Below are positions 7,397 through 16,195 of a DNA stretch of 64,000 nucleotides, one piece after another (within the stretch, counting starts at the first letter, position 1; each line of letters opens with the position of its first letter). Source of the stretch: Afipia clevelandensis ATCC 49720 (GTDB lineage: Bacteria > Pseudomonadota > Alphaproteobacteria > Rhizobiales > Xanthobacteraceae). The notes beneath the pieces are model-generated. The model was given only the letters and a program-made list of their open reading frames with translations. It was not told the DNA's origin and made no database searches. Made by a program: the position numbers and the translations under genes. The stretch is from NCBI RefSeq assembly GCF_000336555.1, contig NZ_KB375281.1, forward strand, positions 928,899 through 992,898. The letters run 5' to 3'.

Positions 7397-8692
7397 TCAA
7401 TGCGAAGTTGGCTGCGCTGTCACGGGCCGCTGTATTCTCCGGGGTTTCCGAACGTGCCGGTTAGCCGTCACGATTTTTAGGATCAGCTTAGCCAATTGCT
7501 CTAGAGCAGCCGACTTCTCATCCTCGTAATCATAGAGGTTATAAACTCGCTGAATGCCGACCACCTTATGGCCGATGGCGCGTTCGGCTGTTTGATCGCT
7601 GACTTTCGCCTCGCTCATCAGGGTGCGCGCCGTGCGCCGAATGTCATGAACAGTCCAGTGGTCCATATCAGGCGCGCGCCGATGCAGCCGTTGCTCGAAC
7701 TTTGCCTTGGACTCGCTCCAAGTGTTGAAAGGACCTTTGCCGCGGCGTGCGGGAAACACATAAGGGTTGCCAGCAACGGGAATGAGTTCTTCGATGATGT
7801 CCAGCGCGAGTTGCGGCAGTTTCACTCTGCCGATGTTACCTTTTTCCTTGGCGTACTCGTTCGGTGGAATAGTCCAGACGCCGTCAACGATGTCGCTGTA
7901 GCGCATCATGCTGACTTTCTCTTTGCGCTGACCGGTTAGCAGGAGCATCCGAACAAGTGCTCCATAGACGCCGAATTCTTTTGCTTCCGTCCAGATGGCG
8001 CGGATTTCGTCCTTCGTTAGGACGCGCTGTCGTGGCGTGTTTTCCGAACGGTTCATGCCCCGAACGATAGGCGAAACGAAGTCATGATCGGTCGTCATGT
8101 ACCAGTTCGCCATTTTGCGGATGATGGCGAGAACCATGTCCGCCTGACGCTTGCCGTTCCAGACCTTCTTATTGTTACGCTTCGCGCGCGCCGCGACGCT
8201 GTCCTCAATGCTGTCGAGTAGCTTGCTGACGTCGCGGCGGTTGATGTCCTTAAAGTTCCGTTCCCCCCAAACCGGGAGAACGTACTTATCTAACATGCGC
8301 TGGATTTCATCCCGCGACTTGAGGTTCTTCGACTCCACCCAACGCTTCATGAAGTTTTTCGCGACCGCGTTGGTCGTATCGTCGTTGCTGACGACGGTCA
8401 CCGGGTTCAGTGCGGCCTGCGGGTTCTTCAGGAACTGGTGTGCCGCCTCACGGGCTGCCGCGACGTCCATCGCCGGGAAGTGCCCCAGTTTGAATGACGA
8501 GGTGCAGCCATGCTCCCGGTGGCGCACGCGCCAAGTCTTGGTGACCTTCCGCTGGCCGCCCGAGATGTTCAGATAGAGACCGCGCTGGGTATCGTTGACG
8601 ACAAGGCTGCGCCCGGCCACAGGCTTCAAAGCCGCAACGCGCTCATCCGTCAGGCCCCGAGGCCGGGATTTTTTCTTAGCAGGCGAAGACAT
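7397..8692 (-). CDS. Tyrosine recombinase integrase
   Basis: A 431-residue site-specific recombinase of the P4-like family. Residues 12-90 form the arm-binding domain (DUF4102 type), 105-205 the core-binding domain, and 222-400 the catalytic domain. Catalytic residues visible are Arg256 in TGQRKEK, His349 and Arg352 in HDIRRTAR, His375 in AIGHKV, and the nucleophile, most likely Tyr384 in RVYNLYDYEDEK. It appears intact. It sits next to the tRNA-Lys fragment at 8867-8912, as expected for an integrase that targets a tRNA 3' end. Confidence 0.95.
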   Translation of the reverse strand: MSSPAKKKSRPRGLTDERVAALKPVAGRSLVVNDTQRGLYLNISGGQRKVTKTWRVRHREHGCTSSFKLGHFPAMDVAAAREAAHQFLKNPQAALNPVTVVSNDDTTNAVAKNFMKRWVESKNLKSRDEIQRMLDKYVLPVWGERNFKDINRRDVSKLLDSIEDSVAARAKRNNKKVWNGKRQADMVLAIIRKMANWYMTTDHDFVSPIVRGMNRSENTPRQRVLTKDEIRAIWTEAKEFGVYGALVRMLLLTGQRKEKVSMMRYSDIVDGVWTIPPNEYAKEKGNIGRVKLPQLALDIIEELIPVAGNPYVFPARRGKGPFNTWSESKAKFEQRLHRRAPDMDHWTVHDIRRTARTLMSEAKVSDQTAERAIGHKVVGIQRVYNLYDYEDEKSAALEQLAKLILKIVTANRHVRKPRRIQRPVTAQPTSH

Positions 8693-8704
8693 CTGCGGAC
8701 CGGA

Positions 8705-8731
8705 TTTGGCTCTTTTTTGGCTCTTTTTGGC
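8705..8731. repeat. Three phased TTGGC repeats upstream of the integrase
   Basis: TTGGC begins at 8706, 8717 and 8727, separated by T-rich runs (TTGGCTCTTTT twice), so the copies are 10-11 bases apart, about one helical turn. They lie just upstream of the integrase start, inside the likely attP arm. This suits integrase arm sites or a regulator's binding array. Confidence 0.45.
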
Positions 8732-8866
8732 ACCGCCACGGACCTAAACCGATGATTTGGCGTGAGTAGCGATGACAAAGTAATTCGAGCCAAGTATTTG
8801 ATTTATTGAGCGTCCGCGCAATCGCTTTGACCCCTCATGGTAAAGGGGGACAGTGCCTAAATTCTA

Positions 8867-8912
8867 ACTTTTAATCATGGGGTCGAGGGTTCGAGTCCCT
8901 CCGCGCTCACCA
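8867..8912 (+). other. Attachment site: 3' fragment of tRNA-Lys(TTT)
   Basis: The sequence from the anticodon loop (ACTTTTAATC, anticodon TTT) through the variable region, a complete T-arm (GAGGG-TTCGAGT-CCCTC), the acceptor 3' strand CGCGCTC, discriminator A and encoded CCA is that of a tRNA-Lys. The 5' half is missing: bases before 8867 do not form the anticodon stem, D-arm or acceptor partner. This is the direct-repeat scar left when an element integrates into a tRNA gene, with the integrase adjacent. Confidence 0.85.
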
Positions 8913-9014
8913 TGACTCCTCCATGCAACGACGGCCTGTCTCGACGGAGACACGGAATCGCAGCAACAATGGCGCCGCATCCAGATGTGGTTCTTGCTGC
9001 GAAAGGATATTGAA

Positions 9015-9200
9015 ATGTACTTCGTTGCCGGTCTCTTGGTCGTCCTGTCCGGTCTTTTTTATGCGGCAGACCATGGCCAGTTGGGCAAGTTCGGTTCGCA
9101 GATGTGCCTGTACGGCGATATGTTCTGTCGCCATCCTGCTTACGTTCTGATTGGTGCCGGGCTCGCAGCCGTGTGGGGCACGTTCGTCAGCATGAAGTAA
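9015..9200 (+). CDS. Small two-helix membrane protein with C-x6-C-x2-P motif
   Basis: A 61-residue protein with two hydrophobic helices (about residues 3-17 and 42-57) joined by a loop holding two cysteines, MCLYGDMFCRHP. AAAGGA at 9001-9006 supports the ATG at 9015. The protein at 59261-59458 has the same plan and the same cysteine spacing (CVRGAVLCDNP), so the two are probably related. Function unknown; the cysteines might form a periplasmic disulfide. Confidence 0.65.
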   Translation: MYFVAGLLVVLSGLFYAADHGQLGKFGSQMCLYGDMFCRHPAYVLIGAGLAAVWGTFVSMK

Positions 9201-9227
9201 TGCTGCGGCCCCGATTTTGGGCGGCGA

Positions 9228-11885
9228 TCAGTTGCCGTCGGAGCGGACGTCCGACGGCACGGGCTGCTGTGCGGTGACGCCTGCAGGGGTGGCTTCGCGG
9301 CGGAGTCCGATCAGTTCGGCTGCGCGCACCGACGACGATTTCCAGAACCCGAAGGCGTTGATCCGTGAATTCTCCAGAATCGCGATCGCCACCGCCGACA
9401 GGAACGGCAGGCTCTGCAGCACCAGCACTCCCGCGAAAATATTGATCTCCCGGACTTCCTTTTGATTGAACGCGACCAGAACGATGGCGCCGATAATCAG
9501 CAGGATGCCGATGACGGCCTCCCAGAAGGCCTGGAATTCGACGGACATGCGCGACAGTCCGCCCTTTGAGGTGCGGGCGAAGGGTAGATGATCCGTGATC
9601 AGGCCATTGGCCACCGCGCGTGACACCGTCCACTGTACCGACATCGCGGTCACCATGGCGCCCAGCATCTGGCCGACCTTGATGGGTACGCGCAGCCGGT
9701 AGAGCGTCAGGAAATGTGCGAGCGAGACAATGAACGCCGCGATGATCGGCAGAGTCAGGATCTTGTCGGGAATGGCGATGTCGGCGAACGAGACGATCGG
9801 CACCCAGATGAGGTTGAGGATCGCGACCACGACACCGAGGCTTTCAGCGCCAAGCCAGTTCAGCCAGCCAAGCGCGAACTCGCGCTTCTGATCCGGCGAG
9901 AGGCGGCTCGCGTTAGGCAGGAACCGGCGCCAGTGCTTCTTGACGATCTGGAAGCCGCCATAGGCCCAGCGGTGCCGCTGTTTCTTGAACGCCTCGTAGG
10001 TGTCCGGCAGCAGGCCAAAGCCGTAGCGCTTGTTGGTATAATGCGTGAGCCAGCCTTGCTCGATGATCGCGAGACCGAGGTCGGTGTCTTCGCAAATCGT
10101 GTCGCCGGCCCAGCCGCCCGCCATGTCCATCGCCGCGCGGCGAATGAGGCACATGGTGCCGTGGACGATGATGGCGTTGGCCTCGTTCCGCTGCACCATG
10201 CCGATGTCGAAGAAGCCGGCATATTCGCCGTTCATCGCGTAGTGCATCAGTGAGCGGTCGCCGTCGCGATGCTCCTGCGGAGCCTGCACCAGGCCCACGC
10301 GCGGATCGACGAAGGCCGGAACCAGATCCTTCAGCCAGTCGGGGGTGACGACATAGTCGGCGTCGATGATGCCGATGATCTCCGCATCCGGCGCGGTGCG
10401 CTCCATCGCGATCCGCAGCGCGCCCGCCTTGAAGCCCTGCACTTTCTCGGCGTTGATGAAGATGAAGCGCTCGCCGAGCGTCCGGCAGTGATCCTGGATC
10501 GGCTGCCAGAATGCGGGATCGGGCGTGTTGTTGATGATCACCACGCATTCAAAGTTCGGGTAATCGAGCCGCGCGACGGCATCGAGCGTCTGCTTCAGCA
10601 TCTCCGGCGGCTCGAAATAGGCCGGGATGTGGATCGACACTTTCGGCGCGTAGCCTTCCGGGGCGGGAAGCGCTTCAGCGATCAGGCGCGCAGGCTTGCG
10701 CCCAAAAGCAATGGTTGCGATTTCCTCGATCCGGGCCATCGCGATCAGGACCAACGGCACCAGCAGGATAAGACCAAGGGTGAGCGCAAAAGCTGAACCG
10801 AAAACGAAGTAGTGCGTGTTCCAGTAAGCGAACACGGTGGCGAACCACGCGCCCACGCCGCTTGCGGCGGCGGCGAGAACAGCGGCTTGCATGATGGTCG
10901 GACTGGCGAGCCGGAAAATCGGAAGCGACAGCAGGACGCCGACGAGCAGGGCGATGCCCGCGATCTTCCAGTAGTCGGGATCGACGATCGGGCCGGTCCA
11001 TGCGAACTTCGGTTCGCGCGACGCATTAAGAACGCCCCAGTAAGGGCCGACACCGCCTTCAAAAAACTTCCACGGCTGGTCGATGGCTTCAACGATGTTG
11101 TAGTCCATGCCGATGGCTTCGGCGCGGGTCACGAAATTCCGCAACACCGACGCCTGCTCGAACGGGCCGGGATTGGCGTTCTTGAGATTGTAACCGGCGC
11201 TCGGCCAGCCGAATTCAGCGATCACGATGCGCTTGCCGGGGAAGATCTCCCGCAGATGGCCGTAGATGTACATCGCCTGATCGACGGCCTGCTTGTCGGT
11301 GAAGTTTTCCCAATAGGGCAGGATGTGCGCGGCGATGAAGTCGACCGACGAGGCAAGCTGCGGATAGTCGCGCCAGATGTTCCAGATTTCACCAGTCGTC
11401 ACAGGAACATTGGTCTGCTTCTTGACGCGCTGGATCAGCTCGATCAGGTCTTCAACCTTCTGCTCGCCGCGATAGATGGTTTCGTTGCCGACCACGATGC
11501 CGATGACATTGCTGTTGCGCTTGGCAAGTTCGAGGGCGGACGCGATTTCTCGCTCATTGCGGTCGACGTTCTTGTCGATCCACGCGCCCACCGTAACCTT
11601 GAGGCCGAACTCGGCGGCGATTGCCGGCACCAGTTCGACCCCGCCCGTCGATGAGTACAGGCGGATCGCCTTGGTCATGGTCGCGAGTTTTTTCAGGTCG
11701 GCTCGGATTTTTTCCTTGTTCGGAATGTTGTCGACGTCGGGATGCCCCGTGCCCTCGAACGGCGCGTAGGAGAGGCTGGGCAGCATTCCGTTGAAGTCGG
11801 GCGCCTGCTGCTCATCACGCAGCAATCCCCAGAGGGCAGCGTGGATCGCGGTAACGCAGAACAGGACAGCGACGATGGCGCGCAT
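9228..11885 (-). CDS. ndvB: Beta-1,3-glucan synthase, GH17-like + GT2 (NdvB-like)
   Basis: An 885-residue inner-membrane protein of cyclic glucan synthesis. Residues 35-290 form a GH17-like domain with both catalytic glutamates in place (Glu135 in VVGNETI, Glu224 in AEFGWPS). Three membrane helices follow (about 307-382). A GT2 glucosyltransferase (415-660) has DAD (508-510), ED (599-600) and QRHRW (636-640). The C-terminal part has further membrane helices. The layout and the two genes next to it match the ndvB-ndvD-ndvC locus of Bradyrhizobium, whose products make cyclic beta-1,3/1,6-glucans for osmotic adaptation and nodulation. Confidence 0.85.
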   Translation of the reverse strand: MRAIVAVLFCVTAIHAALWGLLRDEQQAPDFNGMLPSLSYAPFEGTGHPDVDNIPNKEKIRADLKKLATMTKAIRLYSSTGGVELVPAIAAEFGLKVTVGAWIDKNVDRNEREIASALELAKRNSNVIGIVVGNETIYRGEQKVEDLIELIQRVKKQTNVPVTTGEIWNIWRDYPQLASSVDFIAAHILPYWENFTDKQAVDQAMYIYGHLREIFPGKRIVIAEFGWPSAGYNLKNANPGPFEQASVLRNFVTRAEAIGMDYNIVEAIDQPWKFFEGGVGPYWGVLNASREPKFAWTGPIVDPDYWKIAGIALLVGVLLSLPIFRLASPTIMQAAVLAAAASGVGAWFATVFAYWNTHYFVFGSAFALTLGLILLVPLVLIAMARIEEIATIAFGRKPARLIAEALPAPEGYAPKVSIHIPAYFEPPEMLKQTLDAVARLDYPNFECVVIINNTPDPAFWQPIQDHCRTLGERFIFINAEKVQGFKAGALRIAMERTAPDAEIIGIIDADYVVTPDWLKDLVPAFVDPRVGLVQAPQEHRDGDRSLMHYAMNGEYAGFFDIGMVQRNEANAIIVHGTMCLIRRAAMDMAGGWAGDTICEDTDLGLAIIEQGWLTHYTNKRYGFGLLPDTYEAFKKQRHRWAYGGFQIVKKHWRRFLPNASRLSPDQKREFALGWLNWLGAESLGVVVAILNLIWVPIVSFADIAIPDKILTLPIIAAFIVSLAHFLTLYRLRVPIKVGQMLGAMVTAMSVQWTVSRAVANGLITDHLPFARTSKGGLSRMSVEFQAFWEAVIGILLIIGAIVLVAFNQKEVREINIFAGVLVLQSLPFLSAVAIAILENSRINAFGFWKSSSVRAAELIGLRREATPAGVTAQQPVPSDVRSDGN

Positions 11886-12081
11886 TAAGGAAAACCATAC
11901 GGGGCCGAACGTAGCAGATCGCGAACCTGTCCCCTCGGTTCGGCAGCGTTCAAAGCAGCTTATCTATGCTGCGCAGCTTAACAACTCATATGGCGACATG
12001 GCGTTTTGAGGGCGTCCCCACAGTTCGCGGAGCTTTGCGGGTCACGCAAAGCTCCGGTTCCAGGTGGCCCGGGCGCGTGGA

Positions 12082-12633
12082 CTATTTACCCGGCGCCGCG
12101 GGTGTGGGGGCTGCTGCTGGGGACGCGGCAGGCGCGGCCGGTGCTGCAGGCGCCGGAGCGGCTGGCGCTGCCGCGGCCTGGGGCTGCGCGGACGGATTGA
12201 TCCAGCAGGCGTGGACCCGGCCATTGAGGGTTTCGGCAACCTTCGGGTCGATGGTCGCGCCGAACCGGACCACGCAGCGGAATGCCGCCTGGATATGGCC
12301 GCCGGGGCAACCGAACCGCTCATAGAGGTCCAGATGGCGGAACGCGGTATCGAGATCGTCGCGCCACATCAGGCCGACCACACGCCGTCCCAGCCAGACG
12401 CATTCCGGGTTTCCGGCGGGGCCGTTGATGGCCTGCGCGGCTTCGACGAATTCGTCCGCTTTGCGCTTGCTTTCCTTGGCCGCATCGCCGGGAGACTGTT
12501 TGGGAGCGTTATCCTGGGCCCGGAGATCGCCACTTTGCGCAATAGCGGCCCCGATTCCGACAAGGAGAGCGAGAGCCGGAACGGCAACCCGCTGAAAAAT
12601 CGCAACTCGAATTCCGTGACCAACCCGACGCAT
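12082..12633 (-). CDS. ndvD: Secreted protein between the glucan genes (NdvD-like)
   Basis: A 183-residue protein. The start at 12633 gives a typical signal peptide (residues about 1-32, MRRVGHGIRVAIFQRVAVPA then a hydrophobic core ending AAIAQ). The middle domain (residues 55-140) has four cysteines, and the C-terminus is a low-complexity Ala/Pro tail. It is transcribed in the same direction as ndvB and divergently from the ndvC-like gene. A short third gene, ndvD, is known at this place in Bradyrhizobium glucan loci, so the symbol is given from context rather than from a domain. Confidence 0.6.
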   Translation of the reverse strand: MRRVGHGIRVAIFQRVAVPALALLVGIGAAIAQSGDLRAQDNAPKQSPGDAAKESKRKADEFVEAAQAINGPAGNPECVWLGRRVVGLMWRDDLDTAFRHLDLYERFGCPGGHIQAAFRCVVRFGATIDPKVAETLNGRVHACWINPSAQPQAAAAPAAPAPAAPAAPAASPAAAPTPAAPGK

Positions 12634-12889
12634 GAAATCCCCGATGAATGGCGTGCCAACCGGCAACGCTCGGCGCCAACCAGATGCCCCGCTATTGCGG
12701 CGGAAGATTGCCTTTACCGCAACCGCCTGATTCCCATGAAGGACATTTATGTTTTTGTCCAGCAAGGCAGAAGTCCAATGCGGCATGGATGAGGCCATGC
12801 GGCGAGAAGACCGGGGGCAGATGGCGTTTGGGGTCTTGGCAGCGCGCCGGTGACCGGTTATCGACGTTGCTCCCTGGAGGACGGAACCC

Positions 12890-14509
12890 ATTTCCCTGCG
12901 CACGCCACTGGCCCTTCTGGTCATCTCCCTCAGCGCTATTGCCGCGATCTGGTGGTGGTTAGCCACACCGATCCTGCTGGCGCGCGCGCCCATCGACCCC
13001 GCCGCGAAGCTGGAATGCGTGTCCTACGCGCCGTTCCGGGACGGGCAAAACCCGCTGCAGCCGGGGCTGATCATCGCGCCCGAGCAGATGGCGCAGGATC
13101 TCGCGCAACTCGCGAAGGTAACAGGTTGCATTCGTACCTATTCGGTCGGCAACGGCCTCGACCGGGTTCCTGAGCTCGCAGGCAAGGCCGGGTTAAAGGT
13201 GATGCTCGGCGTCTGGATCGGCACGAATCGCACCGACAACCGAACCCAGATGGAAACAGCTATTGCGCTTGCGAAGCAGTATCCGGGCATCATCAGTGCC
13301 GTCATCGTCGGTAACGAGGTGCTGCTCCGCGGCGAGATGACCGCCGCCGATCTGACGGCCAACATCCGCTATGTGAAGTCCAAGGCCGGCGTGCCGGTGA
13401 CCTACGCCGACGTCTGGGAGTTCTGGCTGAAGAACCGCGACGTCTACGATGCGGTCGATTTTGTCACGATCCACATCCTGCCGTACTGGGAAGACTTCCC
13501 GATCCGGGCGCGCCATGCCGCGAACCACGTCGATTCGATCCGCAAGCGGATGGCCGTGGCGTTCCCCAACAAGGAAATCCTGATCGGCGAAACCGGCTGG
13601 CCGAGCGCGGGGCGCATGCGCGAAGGCGCGCTGCCGTCGCGCGCCAATCAGGCGCGCGTGGTGTCCGAAATCCTTCAACTGGCGCGTCAGGAAAAGTTCC
13701 GGGTCAACCTGATTGAAGCCTACGATCAGCCCTGGAAGCGGATGTGGGAAGGAACCGTCGGCGGTCACTGGGGCCTGTTCGATGCCGGTGGATCGCGCGA
13801 TTTGAAGTATCCGGCCGGTGAGCCGATCACCAATTTCCCGCTCGCGAAAATCTACGCGGCGGCGGGCATGATTTTTTCGGTTCTGGTGTTTGGCGTCGCG
13901 CTGCTGACCCTGCGTCGCAGGCCGTGGTCTCCGCGTCTCAGTTCATGGATCACGGTGGGACTGAGCGCCACCGCAGGCGGTGCGCTGCTTGGCGTCGCCT
14001 TCGACAAGCTGATCGTGGAAAGCCTGGGCGTGGGCGGATGGACGGTGGGCATCCTGCTGTTCGGTGTCGCGCTGCTCTCGCCAATCATCGTGGCCAACAC
14101 GGTGATGTATGGCCGCAGCCTGCCGACATTCCTCGAGCTTCTCGGGCCGCGCGACTATCGCACGAGCTCACGCATGCAGACGATACTCGGCATCGTGCTG
14201 CTGGTCACGACCGTGCTTGCCACACAGACCGCGCTCGGCTTCGTGTTCGATCCGCGCTATCGCGATTTTCAGTTTGCGGCCCTGACCATGGCGATCGTGC
14301 CGTTCCTGCTGCTCACGGCGGTGAACAGGTCGGCCGCCGGCAAGCGCCCGATCGCGGAGTCGATCTTCGCAGGCACGCTTGCTCTGTCAGCGATTTATGT
14401 CGGATTCAACGAAGGACCAGCCAACTGGCAGTCGCTCTGGACCTGCGGCCTCTATCTGTTGCTGGCGCTTACGCTGTCGCGGGCGCGGGTCGCGCAAACC
14501 CAAGAATAA
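12890..14509 (+). CDS. ndvC: GH17-like membrane protein of glucan synthesis (NdvC-like), probable ATT start
   Basis: GH17-like domain with both glutamates (GNE at about 143, IGETGW at about 234), related to the same domain of the ndvB product, followed by about eight C-terminal membrane helices. NdvC is needed for the beta-1,6 links. No ATG, GTG or TTG lies between an in-frame stop at 12851 and a GTG at 13019, yet the intervening codons encode an obvious membrane anchor (LALLVISLSAIAAIWWWLA). GGAGG at 12876-12880 is 9 bases before an ATT at 12890, the most likely start, giving 539 residues. Starting at 13019 would remove the anchor. Confidence 0.8.
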   Translation: MSLRTPLALLVISLSAIAAIWWWLATPILLARAPIDPAAKLECVSYAPFRDGQNPLQPGLIIAPEQMAQDLAQLAKVTGCIRTYSVGNGLDRVPELAGKAGLKVMLGVWIGTNRTDNRTQMETAIALAKQYPGIISAVIVGNEVLLRGEMTAADLTANIRYVKSKAGVPVTYADVWEFWLKNRDVYDAVDFVTIHILPYWEDFPIRARHAANHVDSIRKRMAVAFPNKEILIGETGWPSAGRMREGALPSRANQARVVSEILQLARQEKFRVNLIEAYDQPWKRMWEGTVGGHWGLFDAGGSRDLKYPAGEPITNFPLAKIYAAAGMIFSVLVFGVALLTLRRRPWSPRLSSWITVGLSATAGGALLGVAFDKLIVESLGVGGWTVGILLFGVALLSPIIVANTVMYGRSLPTFLELLGPRDYRTSSRMQTILGIVLLVTTVLATQTALGFVFDPRYRDFQFAALTMAIVPFLLLTAVNRSAAGKRPIAESIFAGTLALSAIYVGFNEGPANWQSLWTCGLYLLLALTLSRARVAQTQE

Positions 14510-14849
14510 GCAATCCGATCGCCACGCCCGACAGGCCGATGTTGTAGAGCACGATCCCGAAGCAGGCCGCCACCAGTCCGGCGGTAAGGGTCACGATCGA
14601 CGGCCGGATGATATGCAGGGTCGCAATGACCAGCGCACTCACGCCGAACACGTAATGCTTGAACAGATACATCATGGTCTGCCGCGTCTTGCAGAGCATC
14701 GTCTGCAGACCGGATTCGCATTCGAGCCGCACCTGCGCGAACTCGATGGCCATGTAACGCAGGTAGAGGGCGTATCCGATGGTGAGAAACCCCACGACCA
14801 GAATCCATTGCACCTGATACGGGGTCAGTCTGAACGGCTGCTTTTTCAT
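14469..14849 (-). CDS. Unknown four-helix membrane protein
   Basis: A 126-residue protein with about four hydrophobic helices and two cysteines in the loop after the first helix (LECESGLQTMLCKTRQT). The ATG at 14849 is chosen because upstream in-frame residues are Arg/Ser-rich and non-coding in character. Its 3' end overlaps the convergent ndvC-like gene by 41 bases. The C-terminal residues therefore share DNA with the ndvC end, which may limit both. Confidence 0.6.
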   Translation of the reverse strand: MKKQPFRLTPYQVQWILVVGFLTIGYALYLRYMAIEFAQVRLECESGLQTMLCKTRQTMMYLFKHYVFGVSALVIATLHIIRPSIVTLTAGLVAACFGIVLYNIGLSGVAIGLLILGFARPAPATA

Positions 14850-14907
14850 GCGCCGAATATGGTTCGGATCGGACGGCGACACAACCCGCTGAACGCGGGT
14901 TTGAACC

Positions 14908-16041
14908 TTATCTATTGCCGAAAAACGAGCTGAACGCCGACGGTTTCGGCCGTTCTTCCGGCGCAGCTTCAGTGCGCTGCCTGCTCTTTCGTTTGGAGCG
15001 GTGCGGACGCGCCTCCGGCTGCTTCGCCTCCGGCTGCTCGCTGACCATGCTGAGGCGCTGACCCTCATACACCGCAGTTTCGCACGGCCGGTTGCTTTCC
15101 GTCAGAAATCCCGCGCACAGCCTGGCGGCTTCGGCAGCGTCCGAGAGTGGACCCGCAACCAGACGCAACTGCATGCCCAGGCCGTCGTGACGCTCACGGA
15201 CAACGATGACGGGTTGCAGCGGCTCGAGCTGTTTTGCGTAGACCTTGAGCGCACCGCGCCAAACAGCCCGAAGCCCTTCGATCGACTTGGCGCCGCCGAG
15301 ATCCACGCCGAACTCGGTTTTGCGAACAATATTGGCCGGTTGCGATTCAGCGGTCACCGGTTCGGATGCCGGGATCGCCGCGGTCACCGTCGGCGCCGGC
15401 TCGGGGGGCGGCGTTTCCGCTTTCTGCTCTACCGGCTTGGCCGGTGTGGGAGAGGGCGCAGGAGCCGGTGCCGGCGCAGCGGTGGAGACAGGCGCGACCC
15501 TCGGCGGCGGAGCCGATGGCACAGCTTTAGCCTCGGCTTTTGCCTCGATGGGCCGGGACGGTCCGATCTGCTCGGGGTCGAAAGGCGGGGTCGAAACCGC
15601 GGCCTGCACAAGCGCTGGAGCCGCGACCGGAATCGGCGGCAATGCCGCGGCAGACGGTTTCGCCAGCGCACCCGTGACCGAGTCGAGCCCTTGCTCAAGT
15701 ACAGTCACGCGCGCATAGAGCCGGTCACGGTCGCCGTTGAGCGTTGCGACCGCTGCGGCAAGTTCTCTCGCCTTGTTCTGGCTTTCCTTCGCGATCCACT
15801 GAACCTGCTGGGATTGCCGCGCCAGTTCCGCCGACGCCAGTTGATCGCGGTTGATCGCAGCCGGAGATCGTGTCGCCATGATCGCAATAATCAGGACGCC
15901 GACCGAGCCGACGCCCCACGATGCGAGCCGCCACATCGACCGTCCGTCGAATTCATCCTCTTCCGCGAGGAAACGAGTGATCCAGCCGGCGCCATCGTCG
16001 TCGGCGAGATCATCGCGGAATTGGTTGCCGTCCTTGGTCAT
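14908..16041 (-). CDS. Membrane-anchored protein with coiled coil and SPOR-like C-terminus
   Basis: A 377-residue protein. One membrane helix lies at about 38-56 (WGVGSVGVLIIAIM), followed by a periplasmic coiled coil (75-120), a long Pro/Ala/Val linker (130-240) and a C-terminal domain (about 245-335) with the beta-alpha pattern of peptidoglycan-binding SPOR-type domains, two cysteines, and a Lys/Arg-rich tail. The architecture suggests a cell-envelope or division-site role, but SPOR membership is judged by pattern only. It is divergent from glmU. Confidence 0.6.
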   Translation of the reverse strand: MTKDGNQFRDDLADDDGAGWITRFLAEEDEFDGRSMWRLASWGVGSVGVLIIAIMATRSPAAINRDQLASAELARQSQQVQWIAKESQNKARELAAAVATLNGDRDRLYARVTVLEQGLDSVTGALAKPSAAALPPIPVAAPALVQAAVSTPPFDPEQIGPSRPIEAKAEAKAVPSAPPPRVAPVSTAAPAPAPAPSPTPAKPVEQKAETPPPEPAPTVTAAIPASEPVTAESQPANIVRKTEFGVDLGGAKSIEGLRAVWRGALKVYAKQLEPLQPVIVVRERHDGLGMQLRLVAGPLSDAAEAARLCAGFLTESNRPCETAVYEGQRLSMVSEQPEAKQPEARPHRSKRKSRQRTEAAPEERPKPSAFSSFFGNR

Positions 16042-16195
16042 GGTGCAGGCGTGGCCCTCCCGAGGCCCGGGCGAATCATTGTGTAAAGATTAACAGAAGC
16101 GGGAGACTATGAGTGCGGCGGGCGGCGTCCAAAACGCTTTTGTCCCTTGGCGCTCTCGGGTAAGACGGCGCCGTTGCGGCGACCAGGGAAAACGC

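Larger units (their letters stand above)
1..8912. mobile_element. Integrated prophage or phage-satellite-like element (right part)
   Basis: The segment carries an integrase (7397-8692), an AlpA-like regulator (7177-7389), a large terminase subunit (3319-4869), several small unknown genes and a possible replication gene. It ends exactly at a tRNA-Lys 3' fragment (8867-8912), the usual scar of integration into a tRNA gene; chromosomal genes start at 9015. The left end is outside the window, so an intact tRNA-Lys with the second attachment copy is expected further left. No portal, capsid, protease or tail gene is visible, so the element is a decayed prophage, a satellite that borrows capsids, or a full prophage whose late genes lie outside. 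Confidence 0.85.

Noticed and set aside
8867..8912. Calling a complete tRNA-Lys gene
   Set aside because: The acceptor 5' strand, D-arm and 5' anticodon stem are absent upstream; only the 3' part exists.
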